From: Microbispora rosea
GTDB lineage: Bacteria; Actinomycetota; Actinomycetes; Streptosporangiales; Streptosporangiaceae
Length of the DNA stretch: 64,000 nucleotides
NCBI RefSeq assembly: GCF_900156315.1
Contig: NZ_FTNI01000036.1
Coordinates: 1-64,000 of the forward strand
Direction of reading: 5' to 3'
The notes under the pieces were generated by a model. The model was not told where the DNA came from. It searched no databases and worked only from the letters and a program-made list of their open reading frames with translations. Shown one piece after another: positions 42,750-51,733 of this stretch (positions are counted from its first letter, which is position 1; the number at the start of each line of letters is the position of its first letter). Made by a program: the position numbers and the translations under genes.

Positions 42750-43472
42750 ATGCGTCGTCGATCTCGAATTTCAGCGTTCGCCGCTGGTCGTTCAATCACA
42801 CACGGATTTCTTGTCGTTCTCCTGTCGCTTTCCCTCTTCAGCACGGCATGTATAGACCAGGAGTACGGAGGAGGCTCGAACGCCGCGGAGACCGAGAAGG
42901 GGCAGGTTCAGGAGCCGAAGAAGTCGAAGAAACCCAAGGGCCCGGTCTGCCCCGCTCCGGGGCCCATCACGAGATCCCAGCTCCCCGCCTTTCCACCGGC
43001 GGACGGGGTCAGTGCGATCACGCAGAACCCCTGCATCAGCATCGCGGGCCTGGCCGATGACGCCCTCGGTTTCATCCCCGAAGGGGGCTCCGAGGAGTTC
43101 AAGCGGTTCCGCGGCGGCCTCGAGCGCTTCATCAGCAGGGTGAACGCGGTCAACGACGCGGCGGAGTGCGCCTACGAGACCGATCATCTGGCGATCGGCG
43201 TGTACCACCACGACGCCACCCCATGGTCGATCGGCATGGTGGCGGTCGTCCGCGGGGACCTGGACGCGCTGGTCGACAGCGGAGTCTGCTGGCTGCTGAG
43301 GAGGCTGCCGTTCGACGTCTCCACGGGTTTCGCACCTGACGAATTTCGTCCCTACTTCTGCGCCGACGCCGTCACCAGGAGAAGCAACGGCTATCGCTTC
43401 ACGATCCTGTGGATCGGCTCGTCGAATGTCATGTGCGGGAGCCTCGCCACCATCTACAGCGGCACCACCTGA
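42750..43472 (+). CDS. Predicted lipoprotein of unknown function
   Basis: A 240-residue protein with an n-region RRRSR, a hydrophobic stretch FLVVLLSLSLFSTAC and the lipobox cysteine at the end of LFSTAC, so it should be anchored to the outer face of the membrane. A charged linker (EPKKSKKPKGPVCP) leads to a globular domain with several cysteines. I do not recognise the domain. GGGGGAAG precedes ATG 42750. The gene stands alone. Its role is unknown. Confidence 0.75.
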   Translation: MRRRSRISAFAAGRSITHGFLVVLLSLSLFSTACIDQEYGGGSNAAETEKGQVQEPKKSKKPKGPVCPAPGPITRSQLPAFPPADGVSAITQNPCISIAGLADDALGFIPEGGSEEFKRFRGGLERFISRVNAVNDAAECAYETDHLAIGVYHHDATPWSIGMVAVVRGDLDALVDSGVCWLLRRLPFDVSTGFAPDEFRPYFCADAVTRRSNGYRFTILWIGSSNVMCGSLATIYSGTT

Positions 43473-43742
43473 AAACGCCGAACCCGCACGAACACCCCCG
43501 GATCCGCCCGTCTGTTCCGGAGCTTCGGACTCCCTGACGGTCGAAAGCGGCTCCGCTGCCCGGCTACGCGCCTGACCCTCCCGAGCAACGCGGACAGTGC
43601 CCCCGCGATCAGGTCCCACGGCTGATCGCTCAGGCGTGAATCCCCTGGTCGACGTGGTGAACGCCGGTCTGTCGGTCGTGCCCGCAATTGGCCGCGCCCG
43701 CCGCACGCAGAGATCCGGATTCACCGCGCGGGTCCGCCGCGG

Positions 43743-43770
43743 GACCTCCGCCGATCCGGTGGCGGAGGTC
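43743..43770. terminator. Perfect 10-bp hairpin in the gap after the lipoprotein gene
   Basis: GACCTCCGCC and GGCGGAGGTC pair perfectly across an 8-nt loop. It lies in the 383-bp gap between the lipoprotein gene and the convergent gene at 43856. I see no gene in that gap, so a bidirectional terminator is the simplest reading. Confidence 0.6.
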
Positions 43771-43855
43771 GAGCTGGCGACTGAACTGACCACTGTTCGG
43801 AATCACAGGAGAACAGGCCTTCCAGGGTCAGACGCGCTGCCGGCACAGCCGCGCA

Positions 43856-44308
43856 TCACCCGACGCGGGTGGAGTCCATGGTCCAGTTGGTCTCCCAGGT
43901 ATGGCCGCCGTCGTAGGAGAAGGCCTGCTCCCAGTGGCACGAGCCGGGTGTGATCCCCGACCAGATGAACCGGACCCGGATCGGACGGCCGTCGTCGGTG
44001 TCGTCGGCGTAGAAGGTGCCGACGCCGTCGACGAAACGGCCGACGACCGGCACCGGATCCAGGCCGCGCCTGCTGTTGACCCAGTAGATGGACCACTCGT
44101 CCCGCTCGGCGTCGTACGTCCGGACCGTCGCGCCGTCGAAGTCCTTGGTGGGCAGCGTGAGCGTGTCGAAGCTGCCCGCGCCGCCGAAGAAGCCGTACGC
44201 GACGCAGCGCCCGGGGAACTCCTCCCACTCGTCGCTGCCGACGCCCCGCTTCAGCAGCCTCCGGTTGGCCACGTCCCACGTGCCGACGAGGAAGTCGAAG
44301 TCGTTCAC
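43856..44308 (-). CDS. Conserved hypothetical protein (DUF1579-like, lipocalin-like beta barrel)
   Basis: A 150-residue protein beginning VNDFDFLVGTWDVANRRLLK, continuing WSIYWVNSRRGLDPVPVVG and ending WETNWTMDSTRVG. The opening FDFLVGTWxV and the alternating strands are typical of small cytoplasmic beta-barrel proteins annotated as DUF1579 or related. Ligand and function are unknown. I start it at GTG 44308, preceded by AGGCGGG. This start overlaps the stop of a small upstream frame (44305-44448) by 4 nt. The frame is open further upstream only as a shadow of a glyoxalase gene. Confidence 0.7.
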   Translation of the reverse strand: MNDFDFLVGTWDVANRRLLKRGVGSDEWEEFPGRCVAYGFFGGAGSFDTLTLPTKDFDGATVRTYDAERDEWSIYWVNSRRGLDPVPVVGRFVDGVGTFYADDTDDGRPIRVRFIWSGITPGSCHWEQAFSYDGGHTWETNWTMDSTRVG

Positions 44309-44448
44309 AGTCCCGCCTCTTCCGTCCGTGCGCCGGCCAGGTGGTCGCCGCCCGCAGGCTCGAACGCCCGCCCGGGCCGGTCGTCGTGACACCGGCCGCC
44401 GCCCGCCGTCGGGTCGGGCCGCCGCGTGATCTTCTCGATGAACGCCAT
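44305..44448 (-). CDS. Small hypothetical protein, 47 aa, coupled to the downstream gene
   Basis: A short frame starts MAFIEKITRRPDPTAGGG and ends EEAGL, with its TGA inside the GTGA overlap with the next gene. A perfect 20-bp-arm-total palindrome lies 19 bp upstream (44467-44493), where a promoter operator is expected. MxFIEKI starts are seen in small actinobacterial proteins, but I recognise no domain. The coupling and the operator are the only support. Confidence 0.35.
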   Translation of the reverse strand: MAFIEKITRRPDPTAGGGRCHDDRPGRAFEPAGGDHLAGARTEEAGL

Positions 44449-44466
44449 GCCGGGACCGTACGGCCC

Positions 44467-44493
44467 CTCCACTGACACCTACCGTCAGTGGAG
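44467..44493. promoter_or_regulatory. Perfect palindromic operator CTCCACTGAC-N7-GTCAGTGGAG
   Basis: Ten-base perfect arms with a 7-bp spacer stand between the VOC gene and the start of the small minus-strand frame. The shape is that of a TetR-type operator. No TetR gene is adjacent. Confidence 0.75.
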
Positions 44494-44525
44494 ACTCTGA
44501 TGTGTCCGGGGGGGCGGGCTCCCCG

Positions 44526-45275
44526 TCAGGCCGGAGCGAGGACGCAGAATTCGTTGCCCTCCGGGTCGGCCAGGACGACCCACGAGGCGTCGCCCTGCCC
44601 GACGTCGGCGGGGGTGGCGCCGAGGGCCTGCAGACGGGCGACCTCGGCCGCCTGGTCGTCGCCGGGGTAGGGCAGCAGGTCGAGATGCACGCGGTTCCAC
44701 ACGGTCGTCGCACCGGGCGTCGTGCGGATGAACTCCAGATACGGCCCGGCCCCCTTGGCCGAGCGCAGCCGCGCGTGGTCGTCGCTCACCTCGTGCAGGG
44801 TCCAGTCCATCGCCTCGTCCCAGAACCGGGCCATGGCCCGCGGGTCCGCGCAGTCGACCACCACCGCGGCGATCGGCCCGGTGTCCCGGTAGATCTCGCG
44901 CGGCTCCAGCACACAGAACACGTTGCCCTCCGGGTCGGCCAGGACCGTCCACGGGACGTCGCCCTGGCCCACGTCGGCGGGCGTCGCACCGAGCTCCTTC
45001 AGCCGTGCGACCAGCTCCGCCTGATGGGCCGCGGAGGTGGTGGCGAGATCCAGGTGCACCCGATACCGCACCGTTTCCGGGTCCGGGACGGCGACGACGC
45101 AGACGCAGAGGGCCACGGGGTCGGGCCAGACGAAGCCCACGGGCCCGGCGCCTGTCACCGCCGGTCCGTCGCTGAAGACATCCCAGCCGAGCGCGTCCGC
45201 CCAGAACCGGCCGAGCGCCGAGTTGTCCCGGGCTTTGAAGTTGAGCAGACCAAGTCGCAGCGCCATGCCGCTCAC
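44526..45275 (-). CDS. VOC-family protein with two glyoxalase/bleomycin-resistance domains
   Basis: A 249-residue protein made of two homologous halves, each a VOC module. The halves open with LGLLNFKARDNSALGRFWAD and VVVDCADPRAMARFWDEAMD, and each ends in a DPEGNVFCVLE or DPEGNEFCVLA strand. The pair builds one fold with paired beta-alpha-beta-beta-beta units. Metal ligands are not clear, so it may bind a small molecule (for example a drug) rather than catalyse. A fragment of a related gene lies at 51972-52052. Confidence 0.88.
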   Translation of the reverse strand: MSGMALRLGLLNFKARDNSALGRFWADALGWDVFSDGPAVTGAGPVGFVWPDPVALCVCVVAVPDPETVRYRVHLDLATTSAAHQAELVARLKELGATPADVGQGDVPWTVLADPEGNVFCVLEPREIYRDTGPIAAVVVDCADPRAMARFWDEAMDWTLHEVSDDHARLRSAKGAGPYLEFIRTTPGATTVWNRVHLDLLPYPGDDQAAEVARLQALGATPADVGQGDASWVVLADPEGNEFCVLAPA

Positions 45276-45302
45276 CCTACGTTCGGCAGGTCAACCGGGT
45301 GG

Positions 45303-46878
45303 TCAGTCCTTGATCAGGAGGCCCTTGAAGGTGACCTCGCCCTCGTCGCCGTCCCATCGGTAGGCGAGCCCTTCGCCGGTCTGGGTCAGGGTGATCGTGC
45401 CCGCGGCACACGTGTCCAGCCGGAAGACGAGTGCCGTGCCGGCGCTGCGCGTCAGCGTCAGACTCCCCCGGCATGAAGTGTTGGTGTCCTTCCAGCTTCC
45501 GGTGCGCCTGCCCGGCTCCAGCACGATCTGTACGTCGGTCTCGCTGGTTCCCACGAGCTGGTCGGGCTCGAGGTGGCCTCCCCAGGTGCCGGCGAACGCG
45601 GCCGGAACCGTCCCGCCCGGCGTGGTCGACGGCACGGGAGCCGCCTTCGGTGTCCCTGTGGCGTTCCCGGAGGAATCGTCCGAGGCGTCGTCCGTCGTCA
45701 TGGTCTCGTCCTGCCCGGCGCCGCCGTAGTCCGTGACGGTCTCCCCCGGCGTGGCGTCGGCGGGCGGCGCCGGTGACTCGCCGGGGTGCGAGACGGTCGT
45801 CGTCGTGGTGGCGTGCGTCGAGGTGCCGGCCGTGCCGCTGGACAGCAGGCGCGGCCCCAGCAGAGCGGCGGTGACCGACACCGCGGCCACGGCCGCCACC
45901 GCCCCGGCGACGATCCCGGTGCGGGAAGCCCGCCGACGGCCGCCCACCCCGGTGGTCTCCGGGCCCGACGGCATCGTCCCGGCCGGACCGGGAGCCGTGA
46001 AGGCCGGGAGAATCGCGGTCGGCCCGCCCTGCCGTACGCCTTCCGGCCTGGTGGTCGCCGCGGCCGCGCCCGCCCGAAGCGGGTCGGGGGTGGATCCGAC
46101 GAGTTCCAGCAGCAGGTCGCGGGAGGCAGGCCGGCGCGTGGGATCCTTCGCCAGGCATCGCTCGACCACGCCGCGCAGCGACGGGGGCAGGGCCGAGACG
46201 TCGGGCTCGGCGGTCAGGATCCGGTGCATGACGGCGGGGACGCCGCCGACGCCGAAGGCCGGGCGGCCCGTGGCGGCGAAGACAATCGTGGCTCCCCAGG
46301 CGAACACGTCGGAGGCGGACGTGGCCGGGTCCCCGGCGATCTGCTCGGGAGCCAGGTAGGCCGGGGTGCCGACCGGCCCTCCCGTGATCGTGTCGCTCGC
46401 GCCGTGCCTGGCGATGCCGAAGTCCACCACCCGGGGGCCGTCCGGCCCCAGCAGCACGTTGGCCGGTTTGAAGTCCCGGTGCACGATCCCGGCCGCGTGA
46501 ATGGCCGTCAGCGCCGTGGCCGTGCCCACCGCGAGGCGTTCCAGCTCGCCGCCCCGCAGCGCACCGCCGGAATCGACCCGCTGCTGCAGCGACGGCCCGT
46601 CGATGAACTCGCTCACCACGTACGGCATCCGCCCGTCGACCACCGCGGTCAGCACCCGGGCGGTGCAGAAGGGCGCGACCGCGCATCGCGTCGAGCTCGC
46701 GGACCAGCCGCTCCTTCACCGACGAGTCGAGCCCCGATTTGAGCACCTTCACCGCGACGGGTTCCCCGCGGGGCGACAGCCCGAGGAACACCACCCCCTG
46801 CCCGCCCTCGCCGAGCCGCCCCCGCAGCGTGAACTCACCCAGCACGCGCGGGTCATCGGGCTCCAGGGGGGTGACCAT
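45303..46878 (-). pseudogene. Ser/Thr protein kinase with a +1 frameshift in the N-lobe
   Basis: The first 64 codons from 46878 give the start of a PknB-type kinase: FTLRGRLGEGGQGVVFLG (P-loop) and VAVKVLKSG (catalytic Lys). At 46679-46684 the frame changes by one base. After it come VAPFCTARVLTAVVDG, then HRDFKPANVLLG, VVDFGIARHG and GTPAYLAPEQIAG, all intact. A Pro/Ala linker, one membrane helix (AGAVAAVAAVSVTAALLG) and a sensor domain of about 150 residues follow. Either the gene is broken, or one G at the site is a sequencing error; the rest shows no decay. A full-length product would have about 525 residues. Confidence 0.8.
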
Positions 46879-46948
46879 GGCACCGAACCCTAGCGACGCG
46901 AAGGCGCGACGCGATACGCCTCAGCGCCGCTCTCAGTACAGTGTCGGA

Positions 46949-47362
46949 ATGTCCGGTGAGCAGGTGAGCGCGCGAGTGGACGTCTGGATCTGGTCGGTAC
47001 GGTTGACCAGGACTCGTTCGATCGCGTCCGACGCCTGCCGGGGCGGTCACGTCCGGGTCAACGGGGTGCGGGTCAAGCCCGCGCACGTCGTCCGGGCCGG
47101 TGACGAGGTCCGGCTGCGACACGAGGGGCGCGAACGCATCGTGGTCGTCTCCCGCATCATCACCAAGCGCGTCGGCGCCCCCGTGGCCGCCGAGTGCTAC
47201 GTCGACAAGAGCCCTCCGCCTCCTCCGCCCGAGCAGGCCGCGACGGTGGCCGTCCGGGCTCGTGGCGCGGGACGCCCCACCAAACGCGAGCGCCGCAGCA
47301 TCGACAGACTGCTCGGGCGCCCGGCGGTGGAGGAGCGGGACCGCCGGGCACGCCCCGAGTGA
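46949..47362 (+). CDS. S4-domain RNA-binding protein (Hsp15/RqcP-like)
   Basis: A 137-residue protein whose N-terminal S4 domain reads RVDVWIWSVRLTRTRSIASD, then GGHVRVNGVRVKPAHVVRAGD. A basic C-terminal tail (RPTKRERRSIDRLLG) follows. Relatives bind tRNA-carrying large ribosomal subunits during rescue of stalled translation. I place the start at ATG 46949. No Shine-Dalgarno sequence is visible, so the mRNA may be leaderless. It is divergent from the kinase gene with 70 bp between. Confidence 0.9.
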   Translation: MSGEQVSARVDVWIWSVRLTRTRSIASDACRGGHVRVNGVRVKPAHVVRAGDEVRLRHEGRERIVVVSRIITKRVGAPVAAECYVDKSPPPPPPEQAATVAVRARGAGRPTKRERRSIDRLLGRPAVEERDRRARPE

Positions 47363-47388
47363 ACGGCGACAGAACACCTCGGCGTCAA

Positions 47389-47727
47389 TCAAAGGTGGGA
47401 TGACTCCCCGCGGCCACGTCGCCGCCCAGGGGTGAACGAGCTAGCACGGCGCCCACCACGCGGTCGCCGTCCCGGCGCGCGCTCAGCCCGCCTGCCGATG
47501 AAAGTTTCAGCCAGCCCTCGCGAGAATCGGCGGCCGCCTGCCTATCGGCCCCAGGTCACTCGGCGCTCATGATTGTTTCTTGACCCGACACATCACACGT
47601 CATACGTTGTACGAAACCGAGCCTATTCATGGGATGTTCTCCGGACAGCCCACCTGAGCTTTTGCGTTCGGAGGCACCCCTTTGACCGCATGCCCTGCAT
47701 CAGGGTGTCCCCATCGAACGGCGGCCC
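47389..47727 (+). repeat. Upstream flank repeat, copy 1
   Basis: About 340 bp that is clearly similar to 52175-52517 (offset about 4.79 kb), from AAAGGTGGGAT through GATGAAAGTTTCA, the promoter, CTATTCATGGGATGT and TTCGGAGGCACCCC to CGGCGGCC. It ends before the coding part of the beta-helix gene. The conserved blocks are not a coding frame, since indels change phase between copies. This copy also covers the otherwise empty gap 47363-47854. Confidence 0.88.
47580..47608 (+). promoter_or_regulatory. Promoter of the beta-helix/RICIN gene, with ACGTCATACGTT element
   Basis: TTGACC (47580-47585) and TACGTT (47603-47608) lie 17 bp apart. The bases ACGTCATACGTTGTACGAAAC around the -10 are nearly the same in copy 2 (52372-52400). 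The leader to GTG 47855 is about 240 nt. A repressor site overlapping the -10 is likely. Confidence 0.75.
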
Positions 47728-47854
47728 GCCGAACGACGTCCGCAACCGCACGACAAAGACGCCCCGCACGCGCAATGCCCACCCCGATGAGTCCTGCCAA
47801 GGCGGGGTGATTTCGCGGCGGAGATCCGCTCGGAACCAGCGAAAGGAACAGAGC

Positions 47855-50551
47855 GTGAAGTCAGCCCTGTCCACCACTGAGAGGGCGTTAGCAGCGCTCG
47901 CGGTGTTCGTCGCCGCCGTGTTGCTGCCGACCTTCGCAGGTAGTACCCCGGCCTCGGCCGCTACCCAGGCGACCTACTACGTCGCCCCCGACGGCAACGA
48001 CGCCAACCCCGGAACGATCACGTCACCGTTCAGAACCCTGCAGCGCGCGAGGGACGTCGTCCGCACGGTGAACGCCAATATGACAGGCGACATCTACGTG
48101 TACCTCCGCGGGGGGAACTACCCGGTCAGCAGCACGATCGACTTCACGCCGGCCGACTCCGGCACGAACGGCAACCGGGTCATATACGCCGCGTACCAGA
48201 ACGAGACGCCGATCCTCAACGGAGGCGTCCAGGTAACCGGATGGACGCAGCACAGCGGCAACATCTGGAAAGCCCCGCTGAATCGCAGCAACAAGCTCCG
48301 TGCGCTCTATGTCAACGACAAGCGGGCGTACATGGCTTCGAAAACGATAAGTTCACAGGGATGCTACGGCACCTACACCATCACGGCGGGGCAGGCGTCC
48401 TGGGCGTGGGAATCGGGTTCGCAGTGCGCGGGGGCGAAGTACAGCCTGAATGACTTTCCCGCTGTCGCCGCCAACCAGGACGACATCGAAATAGAGACGT
48501 CGACGACCTGGACCACGGCCATCGTGGGAGTCCGGCAGGTCACCGCTGACGGTTCCAACCGCATAGCCCTGTTCCAGCAGCCGGGTGCGGCCATCGCCCA
48601 GGGCGCCTTCAACGGGAACGCCCAGGTCGGCGGCACCCACAAGGTCATGAACGCCTACGAGTTCCTGGACACGCCGGGCGAGTTCTTCTTCGACAAGTCG
48701 AGCAAGACTTTGTACTACTACAAGGCAAGCTCCGAAGACATGTCGACCGCGACGGTATTCGCGCCGAACAACGTGTCCACCCTCCTCAAGGTCGCCGGAA
48801 CCTCCACGAGCAATCGCGTCCGGAACATCACCTTCTCCGGCCTCACGGTCGAGCACTCCGACTGGAACCTGTTCAACGTGGCCGGCTCGGTGTACAAGCA
48901 GGCCCAGCAGGGCAACCTCGGCGCGATCGCCTATGCCAAGCAGAACTTCCACGCCTACTACTACCGCAATGTCGACGTGGCGCCCGGCGCCATCCAGATC
49001 GACAACGCCGACGGGCTCGTCCTGCAGAACAACCGGATACAGCACACCGGCGTCGACGGAATCAGCATGGTCAACGACGTGGTGAACACACAGTTGACCG
49101 GAAACTACACGAACGACATCGCCGGCTCCGCCGTCGTCGTGGGCCATCCCCAGCATGTCTACATCGGGGACTACACCTCCACCAATCACGAGAAGTATCC
49201 CGTGGGGGTCGAAGGAGCGCCCAAGAACATCGATATCAAGAACAACTACATCTACGACAGCGCCGTTTTGTTCAACGGCCACAGCCCCATCTCGGCGTAC
49301 TTCGCCGACACCCTGACCATCCAGCACAACCGCATCGAGAAAGCCCCGTGGTCCGGTATAACGCTCGGCTGGGGCTGGTGGAACTTCGACGGGTCGTCAG
49401 GCTCGATCGCGCCCAACCGGCCGACCACCACGGCGAAGAACAACAACATCAGCTACAACCACATCATCGACACGGTGCAGCGCCTGAGCGATACGGCTCC
49501 CATCTACACGCTGGGCAGCCAGCCGGGAACCACAATCAGCAACAACTATCTGCAGGGCGTCCCGGCCGGTCACAAGTACGGACTCCACCCGGACGAAGGC
49601 TCGGCGTACATCACCTTCCGCGACAACGTCCTGAGCGTGGACAAGAATGTCACGTGGCTCATCAACTCCGACGACTTCGGGCGTAAACACGACCTGAGCA
49701 TCACGCAGACGTACGGGGCCATCAACAAGGTCTCCAACAAGAACCTGCCGAACAGCACGGTCCAGGACATCCTCGTATCCTCCGACTACGTCTGGCCGTC
49801 GCAGGCCTACGGCATCGCCGTGAACTCCGGACTCGAGGACGCGTACAAGAGCATCGTCCCGCAGAGCAATCTCTCTCTGCCGGACTACGTCCTGCCCGCC
49901 AGCACGTTCACAGGCGCCGGTGTGACGTCGATTCCCATCCGGAGCGCGGGCGACGCGAGCAAGACGGTGTGGCTGGCTCCCTCGGGCACGACCTCCTTCA
50001 CCGCAGGCAGCACGATGACCAGGGCAGGCGGAACCGCGACCTCCATCGCCGTTCCGTCGGCGAACGGCGAGTATCGGCTCTACGTCGTGGACGCCCAGGG
50101 CAATCGATCGGCCGAGTCGAAGTCGCTCGTCAGGCAGGGCAACGGCGGCGGGACCGGCCAGCAGAGCGGCTCGATCGTCGGTGGCCAGTCCGGCCGATGC
50201 GTCGACGTGCCGAACTCCAGCACCACCAACGGCACCCAGGTCCAGCTGTACGACTGCAACGGACAGACCAACCAGCGGTGGACGTACACGTCCGGCAAGC
50301 AGCTGCAGGTGTTCGGCAGCAAGTGCCTGGACGCGTACAACCAGGGCACGACGAACGGCACCCAGGTGATCATCTGGGACTGCAACGGACAGACCAACCA
50401 GCAGTGGAACCTCAACTCGAACGGCACCATCACCGGTGTGCAGTCCGGGTTGTGCCTGGACGCCAACGGCGCCGCCACCGCCAACGGCACGAAGCTCATC
50501 CTGTGGTCGTGCAACGGCGGCACGAACCAGCAGTGGAGCCTGCGCAGCTGA
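47855..50551 (+). CDS. Secreted right-handed beta-helix protein with RICIN domain
   Basis: An 898-residue exported protein. The signal peptide spans ALAALAVFVAAVLLPTFAG (cleavage near ASAAT). The mature part starts TYYVAPDGNDANPGT, the DUF1565-type opening of parallel beta-helix enzymes. Helix coils with many Asn/Asp repeats reach about residue 660, including EFFFDKSSKTLYYYK. A short linker domain and a C-terminal RICIN beta-trefoil (residues about 765-898) with QW repeats follow. Such proteins are polysaccharide lyases or glycosidases (GH141-like is possible), but no catalytic residue is assigned. GTG 47855 has GAAAGGA upstream. The upstream part of the open frame belongs to the repeat flank. 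Confidence 0.85.
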   Translation: MKSALSTTERALAALAVFVAAVLLPTFAGSTPASAATQATYYVAPDGNDANPGTITSPFRTLQRARDVVRTVNANMTGDIYVYLRGGNYPVSSTIDFTPADSGTNGNRVIYAAYQNETPILNGGVQVTGWTQHSGNIWKAPLNRSNKLRALYVNDKRAYMASKTISSQGCYGTYTITAGQASWAWESGSQCAGAKYSLNDFPAVAANQDDIEIETSTTWTTAIVGVRQVTADGSNRIALFQQPGAAIAQGAFNGNAQVGGTHKVMNAYEFLDTPGEFFFDKSSKTLYYYKASSEDMSTATVFAPNNVSTLLKVAGTSTSNRVRNITFSGLTVEHSDWNLFNVAGSVYKQAQQGNLGAIAYAKQNFHAYYYRNVDVAPGAIQIDNADGLVLQNNRIQHTGVDGISMVNDVVNTQLTGNYTNDIAGSAVVVGHPQHVYIGDYTSTNHEKYPVGVEGAPKNIDIKNNYIYDSAVLFNGHSPISAYFADTLTIQHNRIEKAPWSGITLGWGWWNFDGSSGSIAPNRPTTTAKNNNISYNHIIDTVQRLSDTAPIYTLGSQPGTTISNNYLQGVPAGHKYGLHPDEGSAYITFRDNVLSVDKNVTWLINSDDFGRKHDLSITQTYGAINKVSNKNLPNSTVQDILVSSDYVWPSQAYGIAVNSGLEDAYKSIVPQSNLSLPDYVLPASTFTGAGVTSIPIRSAGDASKTVWLAPSGTTSFTAGSTMTRAGGTATSIAVPSANGEYRLYVVDAQGNRSAESKSLVRQGNGGGTGQQSGSIVGGQSGRCVDVPNSSTTNGTQVQLYDCNGQTNQRWTYTSGKQLQVFGSKCLDAYNQGTTNGTQVIIWDCNGQTNQQWNLNSNGTITGVQSGLCLDANGAATANGTKLILWSCNGGTNQQWSLRS

Positions 50552-50603
50552 TGTGAGGTTCCCACCGGGCCGCGGACGGTGACACGCGCACCGCCCGCGG
50601 CCC
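50375..50603 (+). repeat. Downstream flank repeat, copy 1 (end of RICIN domain plus 3' DNA)
   Basis: These 229 bp (TGGGACTGC to the CCGCCCGCGGCCC stretch) recur almost unchanged at 55539-55764. The repeat runs through the stop codon into non-coding DNA, so it is a DNA duplication and not domain convergence. Confidence 0.92.
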
Positions 50604-50863
50604 CCTGCCGACGCTCGGGATTCCCCCCGAGGCGTCGCAGCCCTCGTACAAGAGGGGGACGACGATGTGTCTCCGGGATCGATCTCGTCACCGCGGATAC
50701 CCGTGATCAGCTCCCGCGAGCTGTAGCGAGCCCCGATCATCGGCCCCACCCGCGACTACTGCCGACGATCTGCGGGACCGTCGGCGAGGGCCATGCGAAA
50801 GCGTGTTCCGAGGCGGCCCAGCACGTCCAGGCCACGGTTTACCGATGCTTCTCACGCAAGCGA

Positions 50864-50879
50864 TAGGAATGCGTTCCTA
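50864..50879. promoter_or_regulatory. Palindrome TAGGAA-TGCG-TTCCTA before the antitoxin gene
   Basis: Perfect 6-bp arms lie 20 bp before ATG 50900, followed by a second half-site-like CCTACCG. Its position matches autoregulation by the ribbon-helix-helix antitoxin. The gap 50604-50863 shows no gene. Confidence 0.65.
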
Positions 50880-50899
50880 CCGCTCCCTACCGTGGAGCC

Positions 50900-51187
50900 A
50901 TGACAGCGCGGAAGCTATCGATCTCAGTGACTCCCGAAGTCGAAGAGACGATCAAGGCAGTGGCTGCGGAAGAGGGCAAGACCGTGTCCGCGTGGCTGGC
51001 GGAGGCCGCCGTCGAGAAGGCTCATCTTGCCGCCCTGCACGCGGCGGGCCGGGCGGCGGAAGCAGCCCGAGAGCTGGTGTACGAAAGCGAGCATGGCGCC
51101 CTGCCCGAGGAGTCCCGTCAACGGGCCCGGGAGTTCCTGATGGAGGCGGGACTTCTCGATCATGAGACCTGGCCAACCGTCGGCTGA
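50900..51187 (+). CDS. Ribbon-helix-helix antitoxin of a VapBC-type module
   Basis: A 95-residue protein. The N-terminal MTARKLSISVTPEVEETIKA and KTVSAWLAEAAVE form a ribbon-helix-helix DNA-binding domain. The C-terminal acidic helix (ARELVYESEHGALPEE) is the expected toxin-binding tail. Its stop overlaps the ATG of a PIN-domain toxin frame (ATGA). It should both neutralise the toxin and repress the operon via the palindrome at 50864-50879. With the toxin frameshifted, it is now an orphan. Confidence 0.85.
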   Translation: MTARKLSISVTPEVEETIKAVAAEEGKTVSAWLAEAAVEKAHLAALHAAGRAAEAARELVYESEHGALPEESRQRAREFLMEAGLLDHETWPTVG

Positions 51188-51566
51188 TGCGCGCGATCGT
51201 CTACGATGCGGCTGCCTTGCTGCCCGCCGAACGGCGCAACCTGACCTCTTTGCCCTGCATGATGAACTGACCGCCGCGCGTATTCGTCCGCTCGTGCCGA
51301 CGGTGGCACTAGCCCAAGCATGGCGCGGTGGCCCCCAGCACCAGATCTTCCGCGTGCTGAAGGGCTGCGACATTCGCCCGGACGACGAGCATGTCGGTCG
51401 TGCAGCGGGAATTGCGTGCGCTGCCGCAGGAACGGCCGACGCCGTCGACGCTATCGTCGTCGTGACGGCCGTCCGATACCGGGCCTCTATGGTCACCAGC
51501 GATCCCGACGACCTGAAGCACCTCGCCGACTCCCTCGGCGTCAAGCTTCGGCTCTTCACGGTCTGA
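51187..51566 (+). pseudogene. PIN-domain toxin (VapC-type), frameshifted
   Basis: From ATG 51187 the frame reads MRAIVYDAAALLPAERRN and then runs into a stop at 51244-51246. The rest of the PIN domain continues in another frame: PDLFALHDELTAARIRPLV, VALAQAWRGGPQ, GTADAVDAIVVVTAV and VTSDPDDLKHLADSLG. One base appears to be lost near 51238-51243. The acidic residues expected to hold Mg2+ in the RNase site (D in VYDAA, D in TADAVDA, D in TSDPDD) are all still encoded, so the break is probably recent. Confidence 0.85.
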
Positions 51567-51703
51567 CCATGTGACGGACGGACCAATCGTCCTCCGGTAC
51601 CGAGACCGACGCCGAAGGGAGTGACCAGAATTGGTACCCCCACAAAGCTTCTCCGCGAGCTGACCATCGACCCACCCGCGACTCTCAACCCCGGTACGCA
51701 AAG

Positions 51704-51733
51704 AAACCCCCGAACCCGTAGGTTCGAGGGTTT
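51704..51733 (+). terminator. Hairpin terminator after the toxin-antitoxin region
   Basis: AAACCCCCGAAC (51704-51715) and GTTCGAGGGTTT (51722-51733) pair over 12 bp with one wobble and end in TTT. The gap 51567-51971 holds nothing else that I can support. Confidence 0.75.

Noticed and set aside
42532..42795. Minus-strand frame of 87 codons opposite the lipoprotein promoter
   Set aside because: There is no domain, it overlaps the start of a better gene, and codon usage at its start is unlike the neighbours.
47660..47800. Conserved leader peptide after TTCGGAGGCACCCC in both flank copies
   Set aside because: GGAGG is followed by TTG or ATG in both copies, but an indel changes the frame and the peptides do not match.
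47573..47854. N-terminal extension of the beta-helix protein from an ATG at 47573, and of the GH95-like protein from 52401
   Set aside because: Both extensions lie in the duplicated non-coding flank, contain promoter elements, and precede clear signal peptides that have their own ribosome sites (GTG 47855, ATG 52599).
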